Shown here in pieces: positions 16,141 through 27,415 of a stretch of DNA of 51,415 bases. The notes under the pieces were generated by a model that made no database searches, had not been told where the DNA came from, and saw nothing but the letters and a program-made list of their open reading frames with translations. A program made the position numbers and the translations under genes. Source of the stretch: Rhizomonospora bruguierae (GTDB lineage Bacteria; Actinomycetota; Actinomycetes; Mycobacteriales; Micromonosporaceae); NCBI RefSeq assembly GCF_018397995.1, contig NZ_BBQH01000032.1:1-51415 (forward strand), read 5' to 3'. Position 1 is the first letter of the stretch. Every line of letters begins with the position of its first letter.

Positions 16141-16957
16141 CGACCGCCCCGAACCGGGGCACGGCGGGCAGCAGGACGCCAGGATCGGCGGGCCGTTGGG
16201 GCAGCGGAATGCGCTGGCGAAGGTTGGGGCGGCGGTGCTGTTCTCGGCGCCGCTGCTGGCCACCGTGGACCCGGTCACGCCCGCCCTGGGGATCGCCGTC
16301 GAACTGGCCGTGGTGCCGCTGTTCGGCGTCCGCTACCGCACGCTGGCCCGGCGCGCCTGGCCGCTGCTGCTCAGCGCGGTCGGCGTGGTCACCACGCTGG
16401 TGCTGTTCGCCGCCGAGCGGACCGGTGCGGTGCTGGTCCACCTCGGCCCGCTCGCGGTCACCACGGGGGTGCTCATCACGGCGCTGGGCCTGGCCCTGCG
16501 GATCGTGGCGGTGGCGTTGCCCGGCGTCCTCGTCTTCGCCACCATCGACCCGACCGAACTGGCCGACGCGCTGACCCAGCACGCCCGCGCCCCCCACCGC
16601 TTCGCGATCGGGGCGCTGGCCGCGTTCCGCCTGGTCCCGCTGATGGGGCGGCGCTGGCAGGCGCTGACCCTGGCCCGGCGGGCGCGCGGGATCGAGGCCG
16701 GGCGCAACCCGGTCGCCGCCGTGCGGCTGTTCGCCTCGACGGCGTTCGCGCTGCTGGTCGGCGCGATCCGGCAGGGCACCCGACTGGCCGTGGCGATGGA
16801 CGCCCGGGGCTTCGACGCCGGCACCCCGCGCACCAGCGCCCGGCGGTCCCGGTTCGGCGGCGCGGACGTCGCGCTGCTGCTCGCCGCGGCGCTGGCCGGG
16901 GCGCTGGCGCTCGCGGTCAGCGTGCTACTGGGGACGTTCCGCCCGTTGATCGGCTGA
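16130..16957 (+). CDS. ykoC: ECF transporter transmembrane (T) subunit
   Basis: About 275 aa, several hydrophobic helices, EcfT/CbiQ family. The cytoplasmic coupling motifs with Ala-Arg-Gly are visible as LARRARGIEAG and AMDARGFDAG, which dock on the two ATPase halves. It scaffolds YkoE and YkoD. The start is GTG 16130 or GTG 16133, overlapping the end of ykoD by about 10 nt. The first ~25 residues (DDRPEPGHGGQQ) are hydrophilic and may not be conserved. Last gene of the riboswitch-controlled operon. Confidence 0.91.
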   Translation: MVGDDRPEPGHGGQQDARIGGPLGQRNALAKVGAAVLFSAPLLATVDPVTPALGIAVELAVVPLFGVRYRTLARRAWPLLLSAVGVVTTLVLFAAERTGAVLVHLGPLAVTTGVLITALGLALRIVAVALPGVLVFATIDPTELADALTQHARAPHRFAIGALAAFRLVPLMGRRWQALTLARRARGIEAGRNPVAAVRLFASTAFALLVGAIRQGTRLAVAMDARGFDAGTPRTSARRSRFGGADVALLLAAALAGALALAVSVLLGTFRPLIG

Positions 16958-17073
16958 CCACACCCGAGCCCCGGCGGGCGCGGCGCGGCGCCACCGCCGA
17001 TGACCCATGCGATTTCCCGCATCGGACGCCCGCGCGTCACCCGCGGTTCGCGCGGCGCCGCGAGATTGGCGGC

Positions 17074-18774
17074 ATGGGTCACGATCATCACCACCATCAC
17101 CACCCGCACCCCCATCCCCACGAGATCGACGCGGATCTCCCCCCGGCGCTCGACACCTCGGTACCGGACTCCGAACTGTCGCCGTCGGACGTCTCCCGGC
17201 GTGGCTTCCTGCGCGGCGCCGGGCTCCTCGGCGCCGGGGCCGCGGCCGGCATGACCGGCGTCTTCTCCGTCCCGGACGTCGCGCACGCGCAGGGGCCCGC
17301 CGTGCAGGCCGGCAAGCTGCAGTGGCTCGCCGGTGACCACCACATCCACACCCAGTACAGCTCCGACGCGATGTACCGGGTCGTCGACCAGGCCCGGCAC
17401 GCGCGGGCGTACGGGCTGGACTGGATGGTCATCACCGACCACGGCAGCGCCACCCACGCGAAGATCGGCGTGGACAAGGTCCGCCCGGACATCCTCGCCG
17501 CCCGCGACGACCTGCGGGAGCTGCTGATCTTCCAGGGCCTGGAGTGGAACATCCCGGCCGCCGAGCACGGCACGGTCTTCGTCCACCCGGGCAAGAACGA
17601 ACTCGCCGTACTGAAGGAGTTCGAGAACGCGTACGACGGCGCGGTCACCAACACCACCGACCCGGGCGCGGCGAACGAGGCGCTGGCGGTGGCCGGCATC
17701 AAGTGGCTGGGCGAGGCGGTCCGGCGCCGGCGCATCGACGGGGCGCTGTTCCTGGCCAACCACCCGGCGCGCCGGGGCGTGGACTCGCCGCACGAGATCC
17801 GCGCCTGGCGGGACGCCGACCCACAGGTCGCGGTCGGCATGGAGGGCGCCCCCGGTCACCAGGCCGCCGGCATCCCCAAGCCGCTCGGCCCCGGCGGCGG
17901 GCGCGGCGCGTACGACAACAGCCCGTCCGCGGCGAGCTTCCCCGGGTACCCCCTGGAGAGCTACCGGACCTGGGGCGGCTTCGACTGGATGACCTCGACG
18001 GTCGGCGGCCTCTGGGACAGCCTGCTGGCCGAGGGCAAGCCGTGGTGGATCAGCGCCAACTCGGACTCGCACACCGTCTGGCTGGAGAGCGCCGTGCGCG
18101 GGCCGGGCGACTTCGCCACCGACGGCCGGTACGGGGACCCGGTGCACGGCACCAGCCTGAACACCGGCGCCAGCGACTTCTGGCCGGGGTACTACAGCCG
18201 CACCCACGTCGGCGCGACGACCGCCACGTACCGGGCCGTGATGGACGCCATCCGGGACGGCCGGGTCTGGGTGGACCACGGCGGGCTCATCAAGTCCCTG
18301 GACGTGCGGGCCCGCGAGGCCGGCAACAAGGGCCGCAACTCGGACACTCCGCTCGGCGGCGTGCTGACCGTGCGCCGGGGCACCGCGGTCGAGGTCACCA
18401 TCGAGATCGACCTCGCGGACCAGCCGAACTGGGCCCAGTTCGTCCCGGCGCTGGCCCGGGTGGACGTGATCGCCGGCGCGGTCACCGGCCCGGTCAGCGA
18501 CCCGGACGCGTTCACCACGCCGCGCACCAGGGTGGTCAAGTCGTTCGAGGTCTCCGCCCACACCGGCCGGGTCTCGTTCACCCACAACTTCGGCCGCGTG
18601 GACGAGCCCTTCTACCTGCGGGTGCGGGGCACGGACGGCAACCGCGGCCAGGCCGGGCTGATGGGCGCGGCGGTGGACCCGTTCGGACCGGCCATGGACC
18701 TGTCCGGCGACGCCGACCCGTGGCAGGACCTCTGGTTCTACGCCAACCCGATCTGGGTGCTGCCGACCACATGA
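17074..18774 (+). CDS. Tat-exported PHP-domain metallophosphoesterase-like protein with N-terminal His cluster
   Basis: 566 aa. Residues 1-16 hold a natural His cluster (MGHDHHHHHHPHPHPHE). A twin-arginine signal follows (SRRGFLRGAGLLGAGAA, about 45-65) with cleavage near AHAQG. The mature part has PHP motifs: GDHHIHTQYSSDA (HxH), MVITDHGSATH, LFLANHPAR and SANSDSH, giving a likely multi-metal site for phosphate-ester hydrolysis. The substrate is unknown. Exported PHP proteins must load metal before Tat export, so the His cluster ahead of the signal may capture metal (inference). The stop overlaps the next gene (ATGA). Confidence 0.85.
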   Translation: MGHDHHHHHHPHPHPHEIDADLPPALDTSVPDSELSPSDVSRRGFLRGAGLLGAGAAAGMTGVFSVPDVAHAQGPAVQAGKLQWLAGDHHIHTQYSSDAMYRVVDQARHARAYGLDWMVITDHGSATHAKIGVDKVRPDILAARDDLRELLIFQGLEWNIPAAEHGTVFVHPGKNELAVLKEFENAYDGAVTNTTDPGAANEALAVAGIKWLGEAVRRRRIDGALFLANHPARRGVDSPHEIRAWRDADPQVAVGMEGAPGHQAAGIPKPLGPGGGRGAYDNSPSAASFPGYPLESYRTWGGFDWMTSTVGGLWDSLLAEGKPWWISANSDSHTVWLESAVRGPGDFATDGRYGDPVHGTSLNTGASDFWPGYYSRTHVGATTATYRAVMDAIRDGRVWVDHGGLIKSLDVRAREAGNKGRNSDTPLGGVLTVRRGTAVEVTIEIDLADQPNWAQFVPALARVDVIAGAVTGPVSDPDAFTTPRTRVVKSFEVSAHTGRVSFTHNFGRVDEPFYLRVRGTDGNRGQAGLMGAAVDPFGPAMDLSGDADPWQDLWFYANPIWVLPTT

Positions 18775-19277
18775 CCGTTCTCGGCATCAGCCGCGGGCAC
18801 GCCACGCCGGCCGCGGCCGAGCACTGGGTGTACGACCTCGTATCCCCGGCCGGCCGCGGCGGCGTGGTCGCCTGCACGCACCTCGTCCGCGCGCCCCACC
18901 CGCACGTGGCCGTCAGCATCGAGGGCCTGGCCGGCGCACCGGCCGAAGCCGGCGACCCGGCGCTGGCCGAGGCGGCGGAGCTGGCCGCCGCCGCGCACAC
19001 GGCCCGCACCGGCGGCCGGGCGGTGCTCTACCCGGGCGTGGAGCTCCTGGTCGGCACCCTGACCGTCGCGGACCTGCTGGCGGCCAGCGCCATCGAGCGG
19101 GTCACCGTCATCGGCGGGCCACCCGCCGCCCCGGACTCCCCCGTGCGCACCCGGGACTTCGTCCGCCCGCAGTGGATGGACGGGCGGCTGACGCTGGTCA
19201 CCACGCCGGTGGCCGGCGGCGGCATCGCGCCGTTCGAGGTGCCGAACCCGACGCCCTGCTGCGCCGACCACGCCTGA
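18771..19277 (+). CDS. Hypothetical protein coupled to the PHP-domain gene
   Basis: 168 aa, not recognised. Begins MTVLGISRGHATPAAAEHWV; mostly short hydrophobic stretches with no membrane segment or signal peptide; contains LVRAPHPHVAVSIEG and ends CCADHA, a possible metal-binding tail. Its ATG overlaps the TGA of the PHP gene, so the products are made together and may act together as a cytoplasmic partner or metal donor (inference). Codon use matches the neighbours, so it looks like a real gene. Confidence 0.7.
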   Translation: MTVLGISRGHATPAAAEHWVYDLVSPAGRGGVVACTHLVRAPHPHVAVSIEGLAGAPAEAGDPALAEAAELAAAAHTARTGGRAVLYPGVELLVGTLTVADLLAASAIERVTVIGGPPAAPDSPVRTRDFVRPQWMDGRLTLVTTPVAGGGIAPFEVPNPTPCCADHA

Positions 19278-19283
19278 CCCGGG

Positions 19284-20081
19284 TCACGCGGTGATGTTGC
19301 GGACCGTGATGTCGCCGCTGCTCGTGCTCAGGTCGAGCAGGTAGGGGCTGGTCGAGTCGATCGGCACGTCGATGGACTTGGTGCCGCTGTCCGCGCTCGC
19401 CTGCACCCGGTACCCCTGCCGGCCGACCGGGATGTCCAGCGTGATCCCGCCGCTGTCGACGACCGCCTGCACGTTGCCCGCGGCGGCCAGGCGCACCTCG
19501 ATCCGCCCCGAGGACGCGTGCAGGACCGTGCGCGGCGAGCGCACCGCCCGGGCGGTGATGTTGCCCGAATCCACCCGGATATCGAGATCCTTCTCGGTGC
19601 CGTTCACCTCGACGTCGCCGGACGAGGCGGTCACCCGCACCACCCCGGTCGACCCGTCGACCAGCACGCTGCCCGAGTCCACCCGCAGATCCACATCGGA
19701 CACGTTGGTCAGGCGCACGTTGCCGGAGCTGCTCTCGCCGGTCACCCGCACACCCTGCGGCGCACGGATGTCGTACGAGATCCCGCACCGCCAGCCGCAG
19801 TCCGTGGAGACCACGAGGATCGAACCCTCCAGGTGGAACGGGGTGGTGTCGTTGCGATCCCCCGCGTAGTGCACCTCGCGGTGGATGTGCGTCTTGCCGT
19901 CCTCGGATGGCAGGACGGTCACGTTGCCGCTGCCCCCGCCGCTCAGCCGGATCTCGGTGACCGTCGCCGATTCGGTGCTGTCGACGCTGAACTGGGCGTT
20001 CTGAAAGGCGCACCCGGCGAGGCCGGCGACCCCGGCGGCGAGAACGACGGTCATGACTGCGGCGCGGCGAGCTCTCGGCAT
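19284..20081 (-). CDS. DUF4097-like beta-helical lipoprotein
   Basis: 265 aa. The lipoprotein signal ends LAGLAGC, with Cys near residue 24. The rest is repeated short beta strands such as SSGNVRLTNVSDVDLRVDSGSVLVDG, SSGDVEVNG, VDSGNITAR and SSGRIEVRL, each about 20-22 residues, typical of DUF4097 (putative adhesin, right-handed beta-helix). Likely surface anchored; function unknown. ATG 20081 is chosen because TAACGT lies 7 nt upstream and no SD is visible, consistent with leaderless translation. It is convergent with the PHP operon. Confidence 0.82.
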   Translation of the reverse strand: MPRARRAAVMTVVLAAGVAGLAGCAFQNAQFSVDSTESATVTEIRLSGGGSGNVTVLPSEDGKTHIHREVHYAGDRNDTTPFHLEGSILVVSTDCGWRCGISYDIRAPQGVRVTGESSSGNVRLTNVSDVDLRVDSGSVLVDGSTGVVRVTASSGDVEVNGTEKDLDIRVDSGNITARAVRSPRTVLHASSGRIEVRLAAAGNVQAVVDSGGITLDIPVGRQGYRVQASADSGTKSIDVPIDSTSPYLLDLSTSSGDITVRNITA

Positions 20082-20110
20082 GGACCGCACGTTACGGCCC
20101 GGCCGCCACA

Positions 20111-20150
20111 CGCGTATCCGGACTCACCACCGAGCCGCCCCGGATACGCG
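20111..20150. repeat. Perfect 11-bp inverted repeat upstream of recO
   Basis: CGCGTATCCGG (20111-20121) and CCGGATACGCG (20140-20150), separated by 18 nt, lie between the divergent DUF4097 and recO genes. Could be an operator or a stable hairpin. Confidence 0.7.
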
Positions 20151-20166
20151 ACCCTGAGCGCTATCA

Positions 20167-20213
20167 GGGTCGGTGCCGCGCTGGGGGTCGGTGCCGCTCC
20201 GGGTCAGTGCCGC
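20167..20213 (+). repeat. Three direct repeats GGGTCRGTGCCGC upstream of recO
   Basis: Copies start at 20167, 20185 and 20201 (spacing 18 and 16 nt); a partial copy (GGTCGGGC) follows at 20220. They end about 35 nt before the recO start, in the expected promoter/leader zone. Confidence 0.7.
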
Positions 20214-20247
20214 CCCCAAGGTCGGGCATGATGGGAGGGTGCCCGGG

Positions 20248-20994
20248 ATGCGCCGACCCCTCTACCGCGACGACGCGGTGGTGCTGCGCGTGCAGAAGCT
20301 GGGCGAGTCCGACCGGATCATCACGCTGCTCACCCGCCGGCACGGCCGGGTCCGGGCGGTCGCCCGGGGGGTCCGGCGCACGATGTCCCGGTTCGGGGCC
20401 CGGCTGGAGCCGTTCGGCCACGTCGACCTCCAACTCGCCGGCGACCCGCGAACCCCCGGCCTGCACACGGTCAGCCAGGTCGAGGGCATCGACCTGTACG
20501 GCGGAAGCTTCCTCGCCGACTACCCGCGGTACACGTCCGCCTCCGCGATCGCGGAGACCGCCGAGCGGCTCACCCCGGTCGAACAGGAGCCGTCCCTGCG
20601 CCTGTTCCTGCTCACGCTCGGTGCGCTGCGGGCGCTCTCGCTCGGCGAGCACGCGCCGACCCTGGTGCTGGACGCGTACCTGCTGCGCGCCATGGGCATC
20701 GCCGGCTGGGCGCCCGCCCTGCGCGAGTGCGCGGTCTGCGGCACCCCCGGCCGGCACGGCGCGTTCTCGGTACCGGCCGGCGGCTCCGTCTGCCCCGACT
20801 GCCGCCCGCCCGGCGCCGCCCACCCCGCCCCCGACACGGTCGAGTTGATGGCCGCGCTCGCCGGCGGCGACTGGACCGTCGCGGACTCCTCCGCCACCGG
20901 AGTCCGCCGGGAGTGCAGCGGCCTGGTCGCGGCGCATCTGCAATGGCACCTGGAGCGCGCGCTACGCTCGCTGCCGCTGGTCGACCGTGCCTGA
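20248..20994 (+). CDS. recO: DNA repair protein RecO
   Basis: 248 aa. Loads RecA with RecR in RecF-pathway recombination. N-terminal OB fold (YRDDAVVLRVQKLGESDRII, RRHGRVRAVARGVRR), helical middle, and a CxxC/CxxC zinc finger (CAVCG around residue 160, CPDC around 183), which is normal for the family. ATG 20248 is selected because GGGAGG lies 9 nt upstream; the open frame before it is not conserved. uppS follows 18 nt later, forming a two-gene unit. The pair points toward era, unlike M. tuberculosis where these genes run in one direction. Confidence 0.94.
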   Translation: MRRPLYRDDAVVLRVQKLGESDRIITLLTRRHGRVRAVARGVRRTMSRFGARLEPFGHVDLQLAGDPRTPGLHTVSQVEGIDLYGGSFLADYPRYTSASAIAETAERLTPVEQEPSLRLFLLTLGALRALSLGEHAPTLVLDAYLLRAMGIAGWAPALRECAVCGTPGRHGAFSVPAGGSVCPDCRPPGAAHPAPDTVELMAALAGGDWTVADSSATGVRRECSGLVAAHLQWHLERALRSLPLVDRA

Positions 20995-21012
20995 ACCGGG
21001 GGTCCGTAACTG

Positions 21013-21810
21013 ATGAAGCGTCGTCAACCCGTGGCGCCCACGCCCCACCCCTCCGGCGCCCGGCCGCCGCAACTGCCCGCCGGCGCACTCCCCCGCCACG
21101 TGGCGATCGTGATGGACGGCAACGGCCGCTGGGCCAAGGAACGCGGGCTGCCCCGCACCAAGGGGCACGAACAGGGCGAATACTCCCTGTTCGACACCGT
21201 CGAGGGCGCCATCGAACTGGGCGTCCCGTACCTGTCCGCGTACGCGTTCTCCACCGAGAACTGGCGCCGCTCGCCGGAGGAGGTCCGCTTCCTCATGGGC
21301 TTCAACCGGGACGTCATCCGCCGCCGCCGCGACCAGCTCATCGACCTGGGCGTGCGGGTGGTCTGGTCCGGCCGGCCCGGGCGGCTGTGGAAGTCGGTGA
21401 TCAGCGAGTTGACCACCGCCGAGGAGATGTCCCGCGGCAACAGCACCCTCACGCTCCAGTTCTGCGTGAACTACGGCGGCCACGCCGAGATCGCCGACGC
21501 CACCGCCGCCATCGCCCGCGACGTCGCCGCTGGCCGCCTGCACCCCGACCGGATCAGCGAGAAGACCATCGCCCGGTACCTGTACCACCCCGAGGTCCCC
21601 GACGTGGACCTGTTCCTGCGCCCCTCCGGCGAGCAGCGCACCTCCAACTTCCTGCTCTGGCAGTCCGCCTACGCCGAACTGGTCTTCCTCGACACCCTCT
21701 GGCCCGACTTCGACCGCCGCCACCTCTGGTACGCCTGCGAGCTGTACGCGCAGCGCGACCGCCGGTTCGGTGGTGCCCTGCCGAACCCGGTGGCCCCGCC
21801 CGCCTCCTGA
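21013..21810 (+). CDS. uppS: Isoprenyl transferase (undecaprenyl diphosphate synthase family)
   Basis: 265 aa. Condenses isopentenyl diphosphate in cis to make long polyprenyl diphosphates for cell-wall lipid carriers. Visible: [21 protein letters not shown] with the catalytic Asp, [22 protein letters not shown], and [21 protein letters not shown]. These are the five conserved blocks of the cis-prenyltransferase family. The N-terminal ~25 residues are Pro-rich and variable. ATG 21013 is coupled to recO. Its end is 4 nt from the convergent pseudogene. Confidence 0.96.
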   Translation: MKRRQPVAPTPHPSGARPPQLPAGALPRHVAIVMDGNGRWAKERGLPRTKGHEQGEYSLFDTVEGAIELGVPYLSAYAFSTENWRRSPEEVRFLMGFNRDVIRRRRDQLIDLGVRVVWSGRPGRLWKSVISELTTAEEMSRGNSTLTLQFCVNYGGHAEIADATAAIARDVAAGRLHPDRISEKTIARYLYHPEVPDVDLFLRPSGEQRTSNFLLWQSAYAELVFLDTLWPDFDRRHLWYACELYAQRDRRFGGALPNPVAPPAS

Positions 21811-21814
21811 CGCG

Positions 21815-22218
21815 TCAGCGCCGCATCGGCTCGCCGAGCGGGTGGGTGCAGAACGTCTTGCCGATCAGGCCGTCGGTCTGCGCGCTCTCGGCGTCCGTGG
21901 GCGGGACCAGCCCCTCGTACCGGGCCGCGTCGTCCCGCGGGTCGAAGCCGACGGCGGCGGCCTCCGCCAGCGACCACCAGCGATCCGCGTTGCGGCTGAC
22001 CCCCCAGATGACGTGGAAGCCGGAGGCGTCCGTGGTGAGGAAGGACTCCACGAGGCGCCCGCAGTCGTCCGGCGACAGCCAGGTGTCCAACGCCCACTCG
22101 GCCTTCGGCTCCGGGAAGCAGGCGCCGATCCGGACCGCCACCACGGTCATGCCGAAACGGTCGGCGTACAGGCTGCCCAGGGCCTCCAGGCCGCCCCCGT
22201 GATCAGCACGGTCGACAC
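21815..22218 (-). pseudogene. NAD(P)-dependent epimerase/uronate-dehydrogenase-like gene, internally deleted
   Basis: The C-terminal ~120 codons read LGSLYADRFGMTVVAVRIGACFPEP, then WLSPDDCGRLVESFL, HVIWGVSRNADRWWSLAEA, which match the last part of short-chain NAD-dependent sugar-acid dehydrogenases/epimerases (about 265 aa when whole). Immediately upstream, in another frame, the first 9-10 codons from GTG 22218 read VSTVLITGAA, the normal N-terminus with its nucleotide loop. The central ~130-150 residues, including the YxxxK active site, are absent, and the two parts are out of frame. It therefore looks like a dead remnant downstream of era. Confidence 0.8.
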
Positions 22219-22222
22219 CGCG

Positions 22223-23107
22223 CTAGAACCCCAGCTTGCGCAGTTGCCGCGGATCCCGCTGCCAGTCCTTGGCGACCCGCACGTGCAGGTCCAGGTACAC
22301 CCGGCCGCCGACCAGCTTCTCCACCTCCTGCCGCGCCCGGGTGCCGACCTCCTTGAGGCGGCTGCCCCGGTGCCCGATGACGATGGCCTTCTGGCTGGGC
22401 CGCTCCACGTAGACATCGGCGTAGATCTTCGTCAGGTTCCCCTCCGGCACGATCTCCTCGACCAGCACCGCGATCGAGTGCGGCAACTCGTCCCGCACCC
22501 CCTCCAGGGCGGACTCGCGGATCAGCTCCGCGATCAGCACCTGCTCCGGTTCGTCGGTGAGCATGTCGTCCGGGTACAGCTGCGGCGAGGGCGGCAGATA
22601 CCCGGTCATCACGTCGACCAGGGTGCCGACCTGGAAGCCGGAGACCGCGCTGACCGGTACCACATCGGCGAACTCACCGAGCTCGCTGACCGCCACGAGC
22701 TGCTCGGCGAGCCGGTCCCGGGGCACCAGATCGGTCTTGGTGACGACCGCGACGACGGTGGCCTTCAGCTCGGCGATCTCGCCGGTGATGAACCGGTCGC
22801 CGCGCCCGACCGGCTCGTCCGCCGGAATGCACAGCCCGATCACGTCGACCTCGCTCCAGGTCTGCCGGACCAGGTCGTTCAGGCGCTCGCCGAGCAGGGT
22901 GCGCGGCCGGTGCAGGCCGGGCGTGTCCACCAACACGAGCTGGGCGTCCGGGCGGTGCAGGACCGCCCGGATCACGTGCCGGGTGGTCTGCGGCTTGCTG
23001 GACGTGATGGCGATCTTCTGGCCGACGATGGCGTTGGTGAGCGTCGACTTGCCGGCGTTGGGACGCCCCACGAAGCAGGCGAACCCCGCCCGGTAACCGT
23101 CGGTCAT
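22223..23107 (-). CDS. era: GTPase Era
   Basis: 294 aa. Binds 16S rRNA in 30S assembly. G1 GRPNAGKSTL, G3 VDTPGLH, G4 VTKTDLV and a C-terminal KH domain (VERPSQKAIVIGHRGSRLKEVG) are all visible. Normal length. ATG 23107 overlaps the TGA of the upstream cytidine-deaminase-like gene. Last gene of phoH-ybeY-corC-cda-era. Its TAG is 5 nt before the pseudogene start. Confidence 0.97.
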   Translation of the reverse strand: MTDGYRAGFACFVGRPNAGKSTLTNAIVGQKIAITSSKPQTTRHVIRAVLHRPDAQLVLVDTPGLHRPRTLLGERLNDLVRQTWSEVDVIGLCIPADEPVGRGDRFITGEIAELKATVVAVVTKTDLVPRDRLAEQLVAVSELGEFADVVPVSAVSGFQVGTLVDVMTGYLPPSPQLYPDDMLTDEPEQVLIAELIRESALEGVRDELPHSIAVLVEEIVPEGNLTKIYADVYVERPSQKAIVIGHRGSRLKEVGTRARQEVEKLVGGRVYLDLHVRVAKDWQRDPRQLRKLGF

Positions 23108-23442
23108 CCCAGCACGGTACCCAGCACCTCGCCGCCGGGCGCGGCCAGGTGGATGGGCGCGTCCACGGCGAGATCGCGCACGGCGGCCCGCCCGGCCTCC
23201 TCCACCGCGGCGGCCTCGGTGACCACCGCGGCGGCCTCCAGGCTCCGGGCGCCCGCCGCGGCGGCGGAGGCGACCGCCAGTTGCAGGGCGGTCAGCCCCA
23301 GCGACGGCAGCGCGACCGTGGCCGCGGCATACGTGCGCCCATCCTGGTCCCGGACCGCGGCGCCCTCGGCCGCACCGACCCGGGCGCGCGCGCCCCGGGC
23401 CAGGACGACGAGCTTGCTGTCCTCGGCGTCCAACTCAGACAT
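23104..23442 (-). CDS. Cytidine deaminase-like protein lacking catalytic zinc motifs
   Basis: 112 aa. The fold resembles cytidine deaminase ([50 protein letters not shown]), but the HAE and PCxxC zinc/active-site motifs are missing, and no Cys or His cluster is seen. Similar degenerate proteins sit before era in other actinobacteria and are often labelled cytidine deaminase. An enzymatic role is doubtful; a structural or regulatory role is possible. It overlaps corC (8 nt) and era (4 nt), so it is tightly co-translated. Confidence 0.75.
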   Translation of the reverse strand: MSELDAEDSKLVVLARGARARVGAAEGAAVRDQDGRTYAAATVALPSLGLTALQLAVASAAAAGARSLEAAAVVTEAAAVEEAGRAAVRDLAVDAPIHLAAPGGEVLGTVLG

Positions 23443-24769
23443 CGGCGTGCTGCCTCTCCTCGGGGGTGGGTGCGGCCTCGGCGGGCGCACCGTCGCCGGC
23501 CGCGACCCGGCGGACCAGGACGGTGTCGATGCGGTTGCGCCGCCCGGTGGTGCCCTCCGCGAGCAGGCGCAGCCCGGCCACATCGGCGGTAGCGCCCGGG
23601 ATCGGCACCCGGCCCAGCGCCTGGGCCAGCAGCCCCCCGACGGTCTCCACCTCGTCCGCGGGCAGTTCGGTGTCGAACAGCTCGCCGAGATCCTCGACGG
23701 GCAGCCGGGCCGCCACCCGCACCGCCTCCCCGTCGAGCCGCTCGATCGGCGGGCGCTCCACGTCGTACTCGTCGGTGATCTCGCCGACGATCTCCTCCAG
23801 GATGTCCTCGATCGTGACCAGCCCGGCGGTACCGCCGTACTCGTCCACCACGATCGCCACGTGGATGCGGGCCGCCTGCATCTCCGACAGCAGATCGTCC
23901 ACCGGCTTCGACTCGGGCACGAAGCTGGCCGCCCGCATCACGTCGGCGACCGGGATGTCCGGGGCGGCCGGGTCGTCGCTCTGGGTGCGGCGCACCACGT
24001 CCTTGAGGTAGAGCACGCCGAGCACGTCATCGACGCTCTCCCCGACCACCGGGATGCGGGAGAAGCCGGAGCGCAGGAACAGCACCAGGGCCTGGCGCAG
24101 CGCCTTGCCGGACTCGATCCACACCATCTCGGTCCGCGGGACCATGACCTCGCGGGCGATGGTGTCGCCGAGCGCGAACACCGAGTGGATCATCTGCCGC
24201 TCGCCGTGCTCCACCACCCCCCGCTGCTCCGCCAGGTCAACCAGCTCGCGCAGTTCGATCTGGGTGGCGAACGGGCCGCCGCGGAAGCCGCGCCCCGGGG
24301 TGACCGCGTTGCCGATCAGGATCAGCAGCGAGGCGAGCGGGCCGAGCGCCCGGCCCAGCCACCGGACCAGCCCCGCCGTGCTGCGCCCGACCGTGTACGC
24401 GTGCTGCCGGCCGATCGTGCGCGGGAACACCCCGACGACCACGAAACTGACCACGGTCATCGCGCCGGCGGTGACCAGCGCGGCCGTCCAGCCGGCGCCG
24501 AACGTGTCCACCGCGACCAGGGCGACCAGGGTGGTGGCGGTCAACTCGGAGAGCAACCGCAACAGCAGCAACAGGTTGATGTGCCGGACCGCGTCGGCGG
24601 CGACCGCCTGCAGCGCCTTCGCACCGCGCAGCCCGTCCCGGGCCAGCTCCGCGGCGCGGGCGGCGCTGACCGAGTTCAGCGCCGAATCGATCATCGCGAA
24701 CAGGCCGGCCAGAACGACCAGGCCGGCCGCGAACACCAGCAGGGTGAAGTCCGGTAGCCCGGAGCTCAT
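23435..24769 (-). CDS. CNNM/CorC-type membrane protein (hemolysin family)
   Basis: 444 aa. Domains in order: DUF21 membrane region with 3-4 helices (about 5-150), paired CBS domains (about 200-330: [52 protein letters not shown]) and a C-terminal CorC/HlyC domain ([16 protein letters not shown]). The family is linked to Mg/Co efflux and is conserved between ybeY and era. The start overlaps the ybeY stop (ATGA). The old hemolysin label does not imply a toxin. Confidence 0.92.
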   Translation of the reverse strand: MSSGLPDFTLLVFAAGLVVLAGLFAMIDSALNSVSAARAAELARDGLRGAKALQAVAADAVRHINLLLLLRLLSELTATTLVALVAVDTFGAGWTAALVTAGAMTVVSFVVVGVFPRTIGRQHAYTVGRSTAGLVRWLGRALGPLASLLILIGNAVTPGRGFRGGPFATQIELRELVDLAEQRGVVEHGERQMIHSVFALGDTIAREVMVPRTEMVWIESGKALRQALVLFLRSGFSRIPVVGESVDDVLGVLYLKDVVRRTQSDDPAAPDIPVADVMRAASFVPESKPVDDLLSEMQAARIHVAIVVDEYGGTAGLVTIEDILEEIVGEITDEYDVERPPIERLDGEAVRVAARLPVEDLGELFDTELPADEVETVGGLLAQALGRVPIPGATADVAGLRLLAEGTTGRRNRIDTVLVRRVAAGDGAPAEAAPTPEERQHADV

Positions 24770-25230
24770 TTCTGCCCGGCCCGCCAGCTGTCCAGCAGCC
24801 GCGCCTGGAGCCCGAACATCTCGCGCTCCTCCTCCGGCTCGGCGTGGTCGTAGCCCAACAGGTGCAGGACGCCGTGGACCGTGAGCAGGTGCAGTTCGTC
24901 CGCGGCGGGGTGCCCGGCGGTGCCGGCCTGCTTGGCCGCCACCTCCGGGCAGAGCACGATGTCGCCGAGCAGCGCCGGCTCGGGGCCGGACGGCTCGCCC
25001 GGCCCGTGGTCGACGCTGCTCTCATCCATCGGGAAGGCGAGCACGTCGGTGGGGCCCTCCGAGCCCATCCACCGGTGGTTCAGCTCGGCCATGTAGTCCG
25101 CCTCGACGAGCAGGATGGACAGCTCGGCGAGCGGGTTCACCCCCATCTGGTCCAGCGCGTGCCGCGCCACCGCCAGGATCGAGTCGGTCTCGACCTCGAC
25201 CCCGGACTCGTTGGCGATCTCGATGGACAC
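24766..25230 (-). CDS. ybeY: Endoribonuclease YbeY
   Basis: 154 aa. rRNA maturation and ribosome quality-control nuclease. The zinc site H-x3-H-x5-H is visible in [18 protein letters not shown]. The N-terminal half has [20 protein letters not shown] and [12 protein letters not shown], standard for the family. GTG 25230 with GGGAG upstream. It lies 14 nt downstream of phoH and overlaps corC by 4 nt. Confidence 0.96.
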   Translation of the reverse strand: MSIEIANESGVEVETDSILAVARHALDQMGVNPLAELSILLVEADYMAELNHRWMGSEGPTDVLAFPMDESSVDHGPGEPSGPEPALLGDIVLCPEVAAKQAGTAGHPAADELHLLTVHGVLHLLGYDHAEPEEEREMFGLQARLLDSWRAGQK

Positions 25231-25244
25231 GTGTCTCCCGTCCC

Positions 25245-27371
<2,127 letters not shown>

Positions 27372-27415
27372 AGCGCGGCCTTCGGCCCCTGCACCTGCTC
27401 TCGCTCTCGTGCCCC

